Origin: Pseudogymnoascus destructans
Taxonomy: Eukaryota > Ascomycota > Leotiomycetes > Thelebolales > Thelebolaceae
Direction: 5' to 3'
Length of the DNA stretch: 64,000 bases
Assembly (NCBI RefSeq): GCF_001641265.1
Contig: NW_020167522.1
Coordinates: 682,001-746,000 of the forward strand
Made by a program: the position numbers and the translations under genes. Below, in pieces: positions 22,085-33,975 of this stretch; the first letter of the stretch is position 1, and each line of letters starts with the position of its first letter. The notes below the pieces were generated by a model, which was given only the letters and a program-made list of their open reading frames with translations, did not search any database and was not told the DNA's origin.

Positions 22085-23690
22085 CTAATCTTTCTTCTTC
22101 GCCAGTGCTCCTCCTCCCCTCCTCTTATACTTCCTCGGATCCTTGCGGCTCATCGCGGCTTTATCTCTTGTCCCCTTTCCTCATTCCCATCATTATCAAC
22201 TGTCGACACTGCCACGCCTCCATGACACTTAAACTCACCGCACCGAAGTTCCTGCGCATCACCTCTGCCGCCATGCCTGCGTCTGGACCCCGGCGGAAGC
22301 GGGACATGCTTCACCTCCACCCAGGCGAACCACTCCCACTGAATGGCCGCTGCACGCACTACGCGAAATCTTACCGTTGGTTTATGTTTGGTTGTTGCAA
22401 AAAGGTCTACCCCTGTGACAGATGCCACGACCAGAATGGATGAAGAGAGCGAGGGCGATCAAGAAACCCTTTAACCTCTTGACACAACGGAATGAGGGAC
22501 AGCGTTATCGTTTCCCTTCATTGAGATTTATGGCATCGAACTTCTCGAAACCACGGTCTTAAATCTAACAATCAAGTGTGAGCGATGCAGAGACACCATG
22601 GATATCACGGGACTTCGCAACGGTGGTGTCTTAGCCAGAACATGCATATTTTGAGCCATGAAATTAACATGGCCCATCAGTGTCGTATCCTTCTCTTTCT
22701 TTGCACGCTCCTCTGCCTCTGTTGCCTTTGCATCTTCAGGCTTCACGCCTTCCAACGTAATGCGACAATTCTGCAATGGATACAGAAGCGGCACGAACAA
22801 GACTATCGTCTTGATGGACCGAAGAGGTACTGGGAGTTCGCCTGGTTTGCGTGGCTCAACCAGCAGAGTATAGGCAATTCCATCTCCAGACTTCTTGTAA
22901 AGGGGCAATCGCCCCAGTCTTGCCTTAAGCTGCCTCGTTTCCGAGTTTCTCTTGGCTTGAGCTTCCTCCTTTTGGACCTTAGAATATTACACAGGTTCAG
23001 GACAAGGAGCTTGCACCGGTTTCGGCGCCTGGACAGCTTTCCCTTTAGTAGTGGATGACAGAACTTCAGTGTGTACCGTCCTCACAGTTAAGTTTTCCAG
23101 ATGCCGTTTATCAGCATTGGCCACCAGCTTATCGTCTCGGCCTTCTTCTCACCCAAGAAGGCCTCGAGGTTCTAATACAGCGCTCCCATCAATGCTAGCA
23201 ACGTCATACTTCGTATTCTAGCCTCCACTAACCCATCAAATCCCCTTTCCACATTGGTAAACCCCCTGGGGATATCGCTATTCCTAATCCTCTCGGCGAC
23301 TCTTCTGGATAGCCTTGTGGCACCGCAAGTAAGGACGCCAGTGCGGTCATCTCAAACGGGAAATCCGGATCCGACGGCTTCAAATCAAACTCGAGAATGA
23401 CACCACCATCTTCAGATTTGCGCTCCCGGGGCTTGTAGCGCCGCCTAATCTGGCCGAAGCTGGAACTCTCTCGGGTCCTCAGTCTGTGCCTGAGGAATTG
23501 GCTTGGGCACAACGCGCGACGAAGGAACGGGCTTCGTTACTGCGTGGGCGCGCGAAGTGGTAAGGGGCGTCTTGGATTGGGGGGTTGAAGAACTGTCGCT
23601 GGCGACGGAGTCAGGCCGAGGAGCTGGGTTGTGATAATGGTTAGATGTAAAAATAACGTGACGAGTATATGCCAAGTATCGATTCATTCC
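22085..23690 (-). pseudogene. CHY-type zinc-finger protein gene, scrambled and decayed
   Basis: Minus-strand pieces run from the N-terminal side to the C-terminal end. REFQL lies near 23450-23470, followed by a frameshift. An RWD-like block (LKPSDPDFPFEMTALASLL...VPQGYPEE) lies around 23420-23290. LEAFLGEKKA lies near 23150, an in-frame stop follows PCPEPV near 23000, and GHVNFMAQNMHVLAKTP lies near 22640-22690. The basic C-terminus (KGTRDKAAMSRKDPRKYKRR, stop at 22085-22087) lies at 22180-22085. Between them two blocks are on the PLUS strand. Block 22197-22435 holds the CHY finger (NGRCTHYAKSYRWFMFGCC, then CDRCHDQ). Block 22436-22626 holds the preceding region (FPFIEIYGIELLETTVLNLT, then IKCERCRDTMDITGLRN), with CGA-to-TGA type stops. 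Along the gene the block order is as expected but both are reversed in place. About 100 expected residues between them are missing. No functional product is possible. Confidence 0.8.
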
Positions 23691-24520
23691 ATGAATCGAT
23701 CATCCTTGGAGAAGCGATACATGTACGAAACTCTGCGGTGCACTGCAACCAGGGTGCACAACCTCATGCGAGCAATCGAGCTGCACAGGAATCGATATCA
23801 TGCGAACAACCCCGATCGCAATCGCCATCAGACGATGGCCCGCAGTCTCGCCTCTCGGATCCCAACAATAGATCCTTATGACGCAACCCTCGACGCGCCC
23901 CTTTCCACCAATAACATCGGCGGTATCAAAACCACACCCTCAACAAAAAGCCAGCAATACGTACTCGCAGCGGTCCCATAGAACCTACATGCCTTCCCAC
24001 GTTTCGTATCCAAGCCAGCCGGAACCGCACTCCCCGGCCACGATGTCACCAGCAGCCATACACGCATCTGCCAACGCATCAGCAAGGTCAAGTGACCACC
24101 ACACACTTATCGATCAACTAACTATGCACCACGGGCGGTGCGTCAATGCGAGTCACCTTTGCCGTCGAGGCGGTGAGGATCAACGGCCGTGGATTGGGGG
24201 GAGGGAAAAAGGGAGCGGGGCTGCTGACCTGAAGAAGTGAGGGCGCTTGCGGACGCGGTAGGGCTGGCGTGGGTGAAGTGGGTAAAGTGGGTGAAGTGAC
24301 TATGGCCATTGTTGTGGGGGGTGTGTCGTGTTAGGTTTCGTTTCGTAAGGCGGGGTGGTGAGTGGTGAGGGGGTGAGGGGTGGTGCAATCAGTGTATTTT
24401 AGGGTCTAGGCTGTTGCTGGGAAGTGACGCTTGATGTTGGTGTTGTTTCCCTGTTTGCCTGTTTGCGGGAGTTGATGGTTAGGGAACTAGTGCTTCGCTG
24501 AGTCCCGTTGCTGTTTATAT
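23691..24520. other. low-complexity flank, possible remains of the disordered N-terminus of the CHY gene
   Basis: Both strands show Pro/Ser/Gln/His-rich frames but none is clearly real. Plus-strand frames such as EQPRSQSPSDDGPQSRLSDP (about 23795-23870) look like disordered protein sequence, so a third flipped piece is possible. A GGGTGAAGTGGGTAAAGTGG-type 9-10 bp repeat lies at 24268-24300. Confidence 0.3.
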
Positions 24521-25594
24521 CATACTAGGTCAGCTTATTATTAATTTTTAATTGAAGCGGCGAAAAATAGATAATACTCATTTTTCTTGTGATCCATTAT
24601 GAGCCATCATTGATCGTATGCGCGGTGTTGACTCATGGTATTGCTCCACGGCGGCCGAGTCACCTCGGGCGATATGCAACTTCCACGCGCAAGACTACAT
24701 GCATGACACGACATAAATCTACTGCTAAGAGAAAATGCACACAAACAAAAATAAGTCAGACATATAATAATTAATAATATTTAGCCAAGTTAAGTTATTT
24801 ATGAATTAATTAATTAATTAGCTAGCGTATTTCACATGCGAGCTGGTCACCTAAGCGTCAACTTGACAAAACTCAACTTATGGCAACACCAACCCAAGCT
24901 AAAACCTCTAATCAAGAGGGTAGGATACTTCTAGCTATCTAATCAATCAAACAAGGCTATATTCAAAGTATCCGAGCTGCTATAATGTCGTATGACATCC
25001 CATTTGAGTCGCTACATACACAACTTAACATGTTACTTCTTAACGTGACACTACCCCTAATTCACACAAGTTAACTCTGTACAAAGAGGCAGCTCTTTGT
25101 TAGTACATTCTCGACCTAGATTCAAGTGGATTTCCACCCTAGCCATAGGCTATGTAAGAAATGGCAGACCTTCTACTCTCTAAACAAGGCAAGAGCCCTA
25201 TTTGGAAACTAGACTACTAACTTCATAAAGTGTCGTATAGAAATCAAAGCAAAGTTTATTTAGAAGATGATTATAAATGAGTAAAATGTAAAGATCTAAA
25301 GATAATTAAAGGGTAGTTCTCCCTTATATGAAACATAGTTGTAAAATATAGAATCTTAGAGTAGGATATCTATAACTTTAATGAAGTAGTTTTCATAATA
25401 GGAGTTATTACTACTACAAAGGTAGTTATAAGCTTAGTAGTAAAGAGCTGTCTAAAGACTATATAGCTAGGGAATAGAGAGTAGGTGTTAATTATCTAAG
25501 ATGTTAATTCGTATAGGTAGGTGTAATGCTACTTCCTAAGCAATAGGATATATAGAGGTTTCTTACATAAAGGTTTAACTTAACAGAGGAGGTA
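24521..25594. other. AT-rich decayed repeat DNA
   Basis: There is a sharp fall in GC content from about 24530. The block includes a perfect TTAATTAA-type run (AATTAATTAATTAATTAGCT near 24803-24822) and no ORF of interest. The composition fits RIP-altered transposon sequence whose source is no longer readable. Confidence 0.5.
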
Positions 25595-26480
25595 ACGTGC
25601 ATGTATAACGAAAGTGCCAAACAAGCGAAAGTGCCAAAATTATGCGGTGACCAACCCCCCCAACTAAATGTTAAATTCCTCCACAACAAAACATGCACCA
25701 TAAAAATGATGAAAGAAATTAGTGCTAGCTATCCAAGCTATGCAAAGCAACCCAAATTTGCGCCTTCAAGTTGCAGCTAGGATCTATTCCGTAGACCACC
25801 GCAAGCTATGTCACCGTTTACAAGGCGTACCTTCACAACGCGATATCCAAGCCAACTTACAGAAATTAAGTAACCTAGAGGAATCAGTTCTTGTTCAGTA
25901 TATACTTGACTTAGCTGCTAAAGGGTTCCCTCCTCAGTTGTCTATTGTTGAAGATATGGCAAATCAACTGATTGCAACATGCGACGCGCCACGCGTCGGG
26001 TCACGTTGGGCTTCAAACTTTGTTAAGCGCCATGTAGAGCTCCGGACACGCTTCCAGCGAAAATACGACTACCAGAGGGCTAAGTGCGAAGATCCAGAAG
26101 TCATTCGTGGCTGGTTTGAGCTTGTATGGAACACAATTCTAAAGTATGGCATCAACAATGCAGATATCTACAACTTTGATGAGACTGGGTTTATGATGGG
26201 CGTCATCTCAAGCGCAACGGTAGTAACGAGCTCAGATGGGCGGGCAAAGGCAAAAAAGGTGCAGCCTGGCAATCGGGAATGGGTTACAGTAATCCAAGGC
26301 GTTAGTTCTCAAGGTTGGGCAGTGCCGCCATTTGTCATTGTGGCAGGTAAAAACCACCTTGCATCTTGGTATGAGAATAGCGGATTTCCAGCAGATTGGG
26401 TAATCGCTGTTACTGCAAATGGCTGGACTACAAACGAGAGAGGTATGGATTGGATTCAGCATTTTGAGAAGCACACAAAG
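25595..26480 (+). mobile_element. P1 pogo/Fot1-type element, copy 2, 3'-truncated by a solo LTR
   Basis: The left inverted repeat starts ACGTGCATGTATAACGAAAG after a TA. It matches copy 1 (131-176) except for several transitions, mainly loss of CpG, plus a G-to-T change. The element is cut at 26480 where a family A LTR begins. The right half and right inverted repeat are not present in this window. Unlike copy 1 it retains the part of the gene that copy 1 has deleted. Confidence 0.85.
25694..26480 (+). pseudogene. pogo-like transposase, frameshifted and 3'-truncated
   Basis: The start corresponding to copy 1 is at 25694. One base is missing near 25712 (GAAAGAAATT against GAAAGCCAATT), so the frame opens again only at 25722. 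The HTH region (AARIYSVDHRKLCHRLQGV) is followed by a CENP-B-type domain (GSRWASNFVKRHVELRTRFQ). The first part of the DDE domain then follows, with its first catalytic Asp in IYNFDETGFMMG. The sequence ends at the LTR before the second and third catalytic Asp. It is inactive. Confidence 0.85.
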
Positions 26481-27388
26481 TGTCATACTGACATTCGTTG
26501 CACTCAGTTTGCTATCAAACTCAAGAGCAAACTTGGAAATCTCCTCCTCAAACCTACAAGTCACTATACATATTTTAGCTTATCACACCAACAACAAGAG
26601 CAATACTACTCAACGATTGCTACAACCATCTATGATTCATTACACGTCATCGCTCCTTAGTTACTGGGCCGATATTACCACATAGCATATCTCTACAACC
26701 CTCTATGATTCATTACATGACATCACTCATATTACCACATGACATATCTCTACCAACTAGAGGCCTAGGAGCATGAACGATAGCTCTAAAAGCTCCTACG
26801 AACCTCTATGATTCATTACATGTCATCGCTCTTTAGTTACCCACAAGATTGGTTAAGTTATGACATAATTTGTCTATGACATAAGTTGTCTATAGGGGTA
26901 CTCTGACCTTGGACCCTTTTACTTCCTATAGGCTACGAACCTAAGAGATGGTTCTATGGGATTCTCTTACATCGACTACAGTTACCAAGCCTGGTAAGTC
27001 ATGGAAAGTCTTGGAAAATGAGAGAACTACATTCCTTTAGCATAAATAGGATTGCCCTTTCCTTAAGAAAGGGCAAGCAGACAATACAGTAAATTGACTA
27101 TCACATACTTCCACGTCTTTTCCAAGCTTCCAAGCATTCATCTTGTTACTCCTTGTTTCTGAAAAGTCAGTGAGGTGTTAACCTCTGACTTACCCCTGAG
27201 TTCCCAGACTCAACATTTGTTGCAACTTGTCTGAACCACTTCACTACATCACACACCTGATTGCTGCGTTGTGGAATAGTCTAAGCTACAACCCTTTGGC
27301 TCTGTTTCCTAAGACAGTGTGTTGTCTTAGTAAAATCATCCCTTCCTTGGGTGGCTAGATTCTCACATCTGGTGCACCCACCATTACA
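26481..27388 (+). repeat. long-form solo LTR of family A (908 bp)
   Basis: It begins TGTCATACTGACATTCG and ends CACCCACCATTACA. Its first ~150 and last ~330 bases align with the 427 bp LTRs of element A. Between them are about 490 extra bases with repeated CTATGATTCATTACA and TGACATAATTTGTCT units. The flanks (CAAAG left, TATAT right) do not match, so this copy lost its duplication through rearrangement or ectopic LTR recombination. The copy at 57071 has a clean duplication. Confidence 0.88.
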
Positions 27389-27567
27389 TATATAAGTAGA
27401 TATATTTCCTTAGATAGGAGCTTTGTGCTCAACTCAATATAGTATTCTTTACAATACTGTAACATGTTACTTGGAAAGCCTTTGTGTCTAATCCCCTGCC
27501 TCCTCTGTCAAGTCAACCTTACGCAAGAAACCTCTGTGTCTTCTATCGTTTAGAAGTCAGCGTTACA
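27389..27567 (-). repeat. dispersed repeat fragment, inverted relative to 60229-60408
   Basis: Read on the minus strand from 27567 it begins TGTAACGCTGACTTCTAAAC and runs about 179 bp into a TATATA tail. This is nearly identical to the plus-strand sequence at 60229. A TGTAAC start is typical of an LTR, so it may be the end of a third LTR family. It directly abuts the family A LTR. Confidence 0.75.
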
Positions 27568-27599
27568 GGCAAGAGGTGAGGTAGACAAAGGGTAAGATT

Positions 27600-28100
27600 A
27601 GAAGGGTAGTAAGATTTGATTTTCATGTAGTAAGTATGCAGTGATAATGGTATATAGGGTAGTTTTGGTGTGGAAATGCAATGACGAAGTCCGTTTGTGA
27701 ATCAGAGCAATATTGGGCAAAACATTATCATATTTCATTGTAGGGTGGTATAGGTTGGTGATGGAGGGTTTAGTAAGGCGTAACATTTGTGTTTTATATA
27801 CAAAGTGTGCAGCGATAATGGTTTATATGGTATATTTAGCATAGAAATACAGTGGCGGGGTCAGTTTATAGATTGGATTAGTATTAGAGAAGATATTAAT
27901 ATTTTTCATGGAAATGGGAGGGGGTCATTATAAGAGATAATTGTAATATTTGTAGTTTAAGTAGCTGTGTAGCGATAATGTTATATAGGGTAGTTTTGGT
28001 ATGGAAATGCAATGGCGAAGTCAGTTTGTAGATTTGAATTAAGATGGTAAAGATATTATTATATTTCATAGAAAAAAAGGGGGGGTTATATTGTAAGAAG
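27600..28100. repeat. degenerate tandem repeat, three units of about 160-175 bp
   Basis: The core CAGTGATAATGGTATATAGG and its variants recur at about 27638, 27813 and 27970. Each is followed by a TTTTGGTRTGGAAATGCAATG-like stretch and GTCAGTTTGTAGATT. The units are diverged, mostly by transitions and AT gain. This is likely an old satellite or internal repeats of a RIP-altered element. No gene is present. Confidence 0.7.
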
Positions 28101-28640
28101 GGACGCCAAATTTTATGCACACATATAGGACAAGGGTATAGTATAGTAGAGGTAATAGTATTACAAGGGGAGTTAAATCGGATAGTCAGTTTTGTAGTAG
28201 GAGGGCAGAAGAGTTTGTAGTTTTGTTTTTGGTGATAACAATATTTGTTTTTAATAATATAAAAAAGGGTTGAATTTTAATAATTTCGGGTTTTTCAAGG
28301 GGTGGAATGAAGTAGGATGTAGGATAGAGTAGAATATAATAAGAGGAAGGGTCAGGATTAGCATAGAGGGAGAGGGTTAGGGTTGTTGTGTGACGGGGCA
28401 ACCGCCGTTTGTCCCGAGGAGGGCTGTGCCTAGCGTGTCCTAGCCAGCCCCAACGACGAGCAATGGAAGCTCGTCGTCGTTTGGGGGACACACACTTGCG
28501 TGGGGAGTGGGGGTTTATAGCCCGTTCTCATATGAGAACGGAGGGAGTTTCTAGATTGGGCTTGGGCGGGTCACGTGAGATGGAACTGGGTACATAGAAT
28601 TTATTTATTGTTTTACTGGGTATATGGAGTTTTTGCCCAA
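28101..28640. other. AT-rich tail of the island with a GC-rich palindrome cluster
   Basis: AT-rich until about 28380, then suddenly GC-rich. The region has a hairpin ACGACGAGC-(7 nt)-GCTCGTCGT near 28452-28476 and a perfect 20 bp palindrome, CCGTTCTCATATGAGAACGG, at 28522-28541. There is no coding sequence. It could be a MITE or a protein-binding site. Confidence 0.55.
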
Positions 28641-30030
28641 TAAACAATTAACAATTAAATTCAGGTAGGTAAAACAATTATCGACGGTAGATCCCCTTTG
28701 CCACCCAAGATAACACGCATAAACGCATAAACGTAAAGCCACACCGCCGGATGACCTCATCAAGTTTTCACTCCTTCTCCCCGTCGCGGGGTCACCCAAG
28801 GACCGGAGTTCCCCGTTCTGTCTCGAGTACCAGCGAGGTACAGCAAAGTACTCAAAGCTTAACCTTGAGGCGCGACGAAAGCATCTGTCAACACCACATT
28901 TGTCGTCATCACCACATACCAGCACGCTTTGAGTTCGAATTCCTAGTCAGGCGTCCTCTACGGCAATTGGAATGATGGAGAGGCTGGAATAATTACAATT
29001 CAAAAATCTTTGCTGGTGGGCTTACCGGTCACACCCATCAATGATACATTCTACCATGGCGCGCTTGGATATCAATAAGTTTTGAAAGGAGCATAATAAT
29101 GGTGTCAGACGAGTCAGCGCCGTGCTCCTCACACAGAGTCTCCCATATTAACAAACAGAGCGAATCGGAAGAGAGCTCAACCCCCCCCTATGAGCCCAAG
29201 TCCGGGGGTAAGACACATCCGCCGTGCAGGGACGGCGAAGGTCGTCCGACACACATTGTCCGAGACACATTGAGACAGGATGAAAAGTCGCCACCACGCC
29301 GAGCTGTCACCCACGGTTCAGCGACCTGTCTGTTCCTGCCCCGCCATCAGCTGATGATCCAACGCCCAGGCCCCGCCTTCGTCGCTACCCGCCTCCGAGA
29401 CACCGCGGCTATCACCGATGTCTCGCGCCGCCACGGCGTCCCATGACGTTGTGTTATGTCAGACATAACAAAGAACCCAGACGCGCGCGACGCGTCGCAA
29501 GTCTGAAGCGCGTTGGATCAACAGTCCAGATTCATCCCATTGCCCGAAGCGCATATCAGATCTCGTCGCAGGAAGCTAAACAACACTGATACAGGATGTC
29601 TCCCCCGCAACGGAGGCTCCCGTAAGAGGAGAGACACGCATATCGATGAGGCACGAGACGATCGCACGTGGGGTGCTGTTGGTTCAGTGTTGTACGCAGG
29701 AACACTGTGCAGCCGTCTCGCAATCTGGCATGTACTTTCGTGTGTCCTGCCTTTGTTTCTAGGGGAGGTTGGGGGATGCCATTATGCACATGACACCTTT
29801 GAATTCGCGTCGAGACGCGTCCTCGATGCTGACGCTGAGACAAAGTCTAGATGTAAACAAACTACCTCATCTGGATACCATTTGGATGCATGTCTTGCGC
29901 CTTATCCTTGCACAGCTGTGCCAGGTCTAGACTTGCCAGAAAGCCTGGCTATCCAACGTCATTGCAGTCTCCCCAAGTCAGTCCAACAGCTTCGCCAAGA
30001 ATATTGGTTTTGAGCGTAGAAACTTCGAGT
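28641..30030. other. gene-poor region, no recognisable product
   Basis: ORFs of up to 166 codons (for example 29513-30013 +) have no recognisable motif and no splice-supported extension. GTTATGTC-A-GACATAAC, a 17 bp near-perfect palindrome, lies at about 29452-29468 beside CGCGCGACGCGTCGC. The sequence could be decayed or orphan coding DNA. Confidence 0.4.
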
Positions 30031-33000
30031 TTATTTAAACAGTAAATGCATGATATTAACATTGGGCCAATTGATCGAGGTATTCTAATACTTTCGGGCA
30101 TAGTTTCCATAGACCAAAGTAATGTTTATTTAAAGACCATATCATCCTTCTGAGAGGCAGTTATAAGCTATCCCATTCAAGATGCGTGTTGCGCGTCTGC
30201 GGCTTGTGAGCCTGTATAATCTCTGGGTAGCTACGAGCCTTGAAAACAATTCAAGGTTCTATTTGCAAATGATTTACTCGCTGGAATTATGTCCACAGGA
30301 AAAGGTGCCCATACCAGTTCAATAGAATTAGAACCACCACCCTAACGCCTCATCAATCCCACTCCACCTCCCTCAATCCCCCAAAAGCCACCAGATATCC
30401 CCCCATTCAGCCTATAACCACTCCACTATCAACCATCGGTGCTAACACCGCGCCAAGCATCGCAGACTAAGTTCCCGATCGATGCAGCGATATTGATGGT
30501 CTGAGCGTCGGTGTCTGATTGGTCGATTGGCGCTAAGGCTGGGATCCCCTCTTTTTCTACCATGTTCAGTTCAGTCCGACGTCCCTGGGGGTATGCGCAT
30601 GCACGGTTCGTTGGATGGTTTGTACAGCTCCTGCGATGGGGATTGGGGATGATAGAGAGCCTGCGACATGGTGGGGTATGAAAAGGGGCTGCTCTTGGGA
30701 ATGTTTAAATGCTTGTGAGAGGTGTTTGTCAGATGCAGGTTGGGAGATGGGGGTGGGAGCTTGTTTACCCAAGGACGGTTGTTGTAGATCTGGGCTGCAG
30801 ATATAGGGATACAACAGTTAGCATATTATTATTGCCTAATCCTTTTGAGAGTGTCGTCTCAACGACGAAAGGATCGCTATCACGTCCTACGTGTGCAAAA
30901 CTTAAAACATGGGAAGTTCTTGGTCCGCAGCCACGGCGTAGATGTGAAGTATGCCAGCAGATGTCAGATCTGTATCAAGAACCACGCACCGCCATTCTAC
31001 TGGAACTGACGAAGCCTAACGCCCTCAGGTCTAGCATTTTGGGTGGTTGTATGTGAAATTCGACCCCCCAAGTCCATCCGCCGGTTGCCCTACTACTGTA
31101 CAAAAGCTTTTGCTCTTGGCTCTGATCGTCTATATGCCAGGGGCCTCATCGTCATACGGCCGTATAAGATAGATACCACCCCTAGGCAGTGTAACGTGTC
31201 TATAAGCCCGTGATAATGGCCGGAGGGATGATCGTTCTCAGCACTGACGCCATGGCGTTAAGTTCTGAAGTTGATATCCGTGCTAGACGTCTCATACGAA
31301 AAAGTCGACAATGCACGCTAACTCTTTCTATGCACAGGACGGGATACAACAACCTCGAAAGTATCCCAGTTGCGCATTGTGAGAACGGTGTGCGAGTTGC
31401 CTCTTTCGGTGAGGGTTGAAACACTCGGGGCCGGAGCGGGACGAAAAGGAAGGGATTTTGTATCATTTAGCGTTTCTATCCGTAAATAGCATCATCGTTA
31501 GTTAGCCCTGATCACATCGGAATAGGCAGGAGGAGTAAGTAAAAAACTCCATCGTCTTGTGACAACCTTGAACCGTCAACACATCCTTGCCGGCATTGAC
31601 CTCCCATACCATCCTCAATCCCCATCAAGAATCTGCAAACACCTCCAAAACCCCTATGCACCCGAAAACAACAACACACAACACGCAGTCACGCGGCTAA
31701 CCGAAACCATCCCAAAGCGCCATGACATCAACCCCCCCGAAAACATCATTGAACCCTTCCCAACCTTCCCAACCCCACACAACCAACCATCGCGGCTAAC
31801 CCCACACAACACACCCCCATGACGTCGCCCCCTAAACCCTCAATCTCACATGTGACACCCCCAGAGCGTCGCCGACACCAACGCCCCAGGACCCTCCGCG
31901 CATCACCCTCCTGAAACAATCCGCAACCGTCCACTCCATTATTCCATTACGACCCTCCAACCCGCCGCCGCTGCACCCCGGATCCCACTCACCACTACGA
32001 CTACCGTACACAACCAGCAGGAAGCTCACCCCGCAAACAATCCGTCGCATGGTCGTCCTCTAACGGCGCCGACTGCTGGAGTCGTACCTCAACCCCTCAA
32101 CGCCATGCACGCTCGCACGCCCTCAAAGACCGCGGCTCCAACTCGGTCCTTCCCCTCCCAGGCGCCGAGGACGCACCGCGAGCTCAGCGTCACAGCGCGG
32201 CGCGCAGCCACCTCGGTCGATGAATAAGACCGCGTGCTGACTGCGTGCTGAGGGACACCGCCGATTAAAACCTCGCACTTGCACATGAATCCCCGACGAC
32301 GCCACAAGTCCGGAGCGCCACACGCCCACAACACCGAGAAATCCCGACAGTCCGCAAGGGGAATTCGCCGGTGCGTGCCGGTACGACGACAAAGCAAAGC
32401 CAGGGCGTCGTGGCAAGACCTCGCAGCGGCGGAGAATTAAAATGTACCATAATATTATTCTCCTCGCTAGTGCTCACGCCGGTCTACAAGCCCATGGCGG
32501 ACAGTACACCTCCTCCCGCTCCCTCCGCCATCCACGGAACCAGAACGAAATGGACAAGATATGCAACGGATGAGCGTCCTCACCCGTCCCCAAACTCCAG
32601 GCGGCATAGGAACCCCCCCCTCCTTCCCTTCCCATCCCTTCCCTCCGTCCACGCACTCCTCTTCAGGCCCAGACCCAAATACCAGAATCACGTGACCACC
32701 ACCGTCCCCGCAAAACTCCCAAGGACCCCAACAATTCCCGAGAAATGCGGACCGCACTGCGCTGCCTGCCCTACGCTCGGCTTTCGCGTCTTGTCTTGTC
32801 GTGTCGTGTCAATGTCGTGTCGTGTCACCCGCACCAAACATACAACATACTCGAGTACAACCAAACAGGCGCATGCGCGTATGTGCGGAGAGCAGGAGGG
32901 GGAGGGGAGTGAGGGACTGCTCAGCTCCGTTGTCGCACGCACGACCGGGATACGTCGTATTGTACTGTAAGCACGTAACCAACGCGGTCATAAGTCACAA

Positions 33001-33975
33001 TCACATCACAAATATTTCGCATTTATTACAAGGGTCACGACAAACCAAAGGGTGTGATTATAGATGAAGAAAATGTGTGGTATCATGAGATTAATTCTTA
33101 TTTCTTCTTTCGTAGTAGCTACTTGCGAAGAAAGGAAGAACGGCATCTACATGTCTCTTCTCCCTCCCCTCCTCTCTACCTCGGCACCTTGTGTGTAACA
33201 AACAGGTTCCTGTTTGACCACTCTCTAGAGTATCATGGACCCCACCACCACCACCCCTTTGCTTCTGATATCTGTGCTCTCAGCAGCAGTATCGCCTCGC
33301 TCCACTGTGGTATCAAAAAATGCTTCCAAAAATAAAAGGCCGTTCAGCAAAAACATCCCTGTGGTCTAGTAACCACACGCCCTGTACAACCCCTCCTCTC
33401 CCCTCTCACATAAAAAAAATAAACGTCATGAGACCGGCTACGCATCCCGCCCGACCCACGTTGAGTAACAAAAGCAAAATAATAAAAAAAGCAATGCAAT
33501 GCACCAAGCCATGCTGATAAAAAAAATGATGAAGCTAAAAGGTAAAATAGCAGAAGCATCATGTAATAACAACCCCTTCCCGTCTCGAAAAGCCAGGGAA
33601 ACTCCCGAACAATGCCGTTAAACTCGCATTTCACTTTTGAATGGTCGTGGTATCTTGGCTGATTTAATAGTGCGACGCACCCCTTTCCCCTTCCCTTGGT
33701 CCTGCGACCCCGTCTGTATTTGGTAGAGTAGTAAACAGGCCGTCTCGCGCCGGTGCTGTTCAGTGCAGCGCGCGGTCGGAGAGGCGGATAAGTATATTCG
33801 TAATAGCTGTGGGAGATGGTCCAAAAAGCGCATGAATGTGTGGCTGTGGAGCCTGTTTTTCTTTCTCCCCGATTATGTTGGTACGTGTTTGTGTATATGC
33901 TGTAAAGCGCCCCCATCGTCGCTTTGGTGAGCCGAGGCATATTATGCGACTGATGAGAGCGCGCGAGGTATGTGT
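30031..33975. other. about 4 kb without a recognisable gene
   Basis: This is mixed composition with a long C/A-rich stretch on the plus strand (31560-32740). ORFs on both strands there are low complexity and mutually overlapping, as expected from base bias rather than selection. GTCTTGTCGTGTCGTGTCAA-type pentamer repeats lie near 32790-32828. The last 600 bases before 33976 are probably 3'UTR and flank of the next gene. Confidence 0.4.

Noticed and set aside
29099..29446. 115-codon plus-strand ORF and its neighbour at 29513
   Set aside because: There are no recognisable motifs, and I could not find splice sites that extend them; they are described only as a gene-poor region.
32371..32970. 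199-codon plus-strand ORF
   Set aside because: It is Pro/Thr/Arg-rich in a C-rich stretch with equally long ORFs on the opposite strand, and has no motif.
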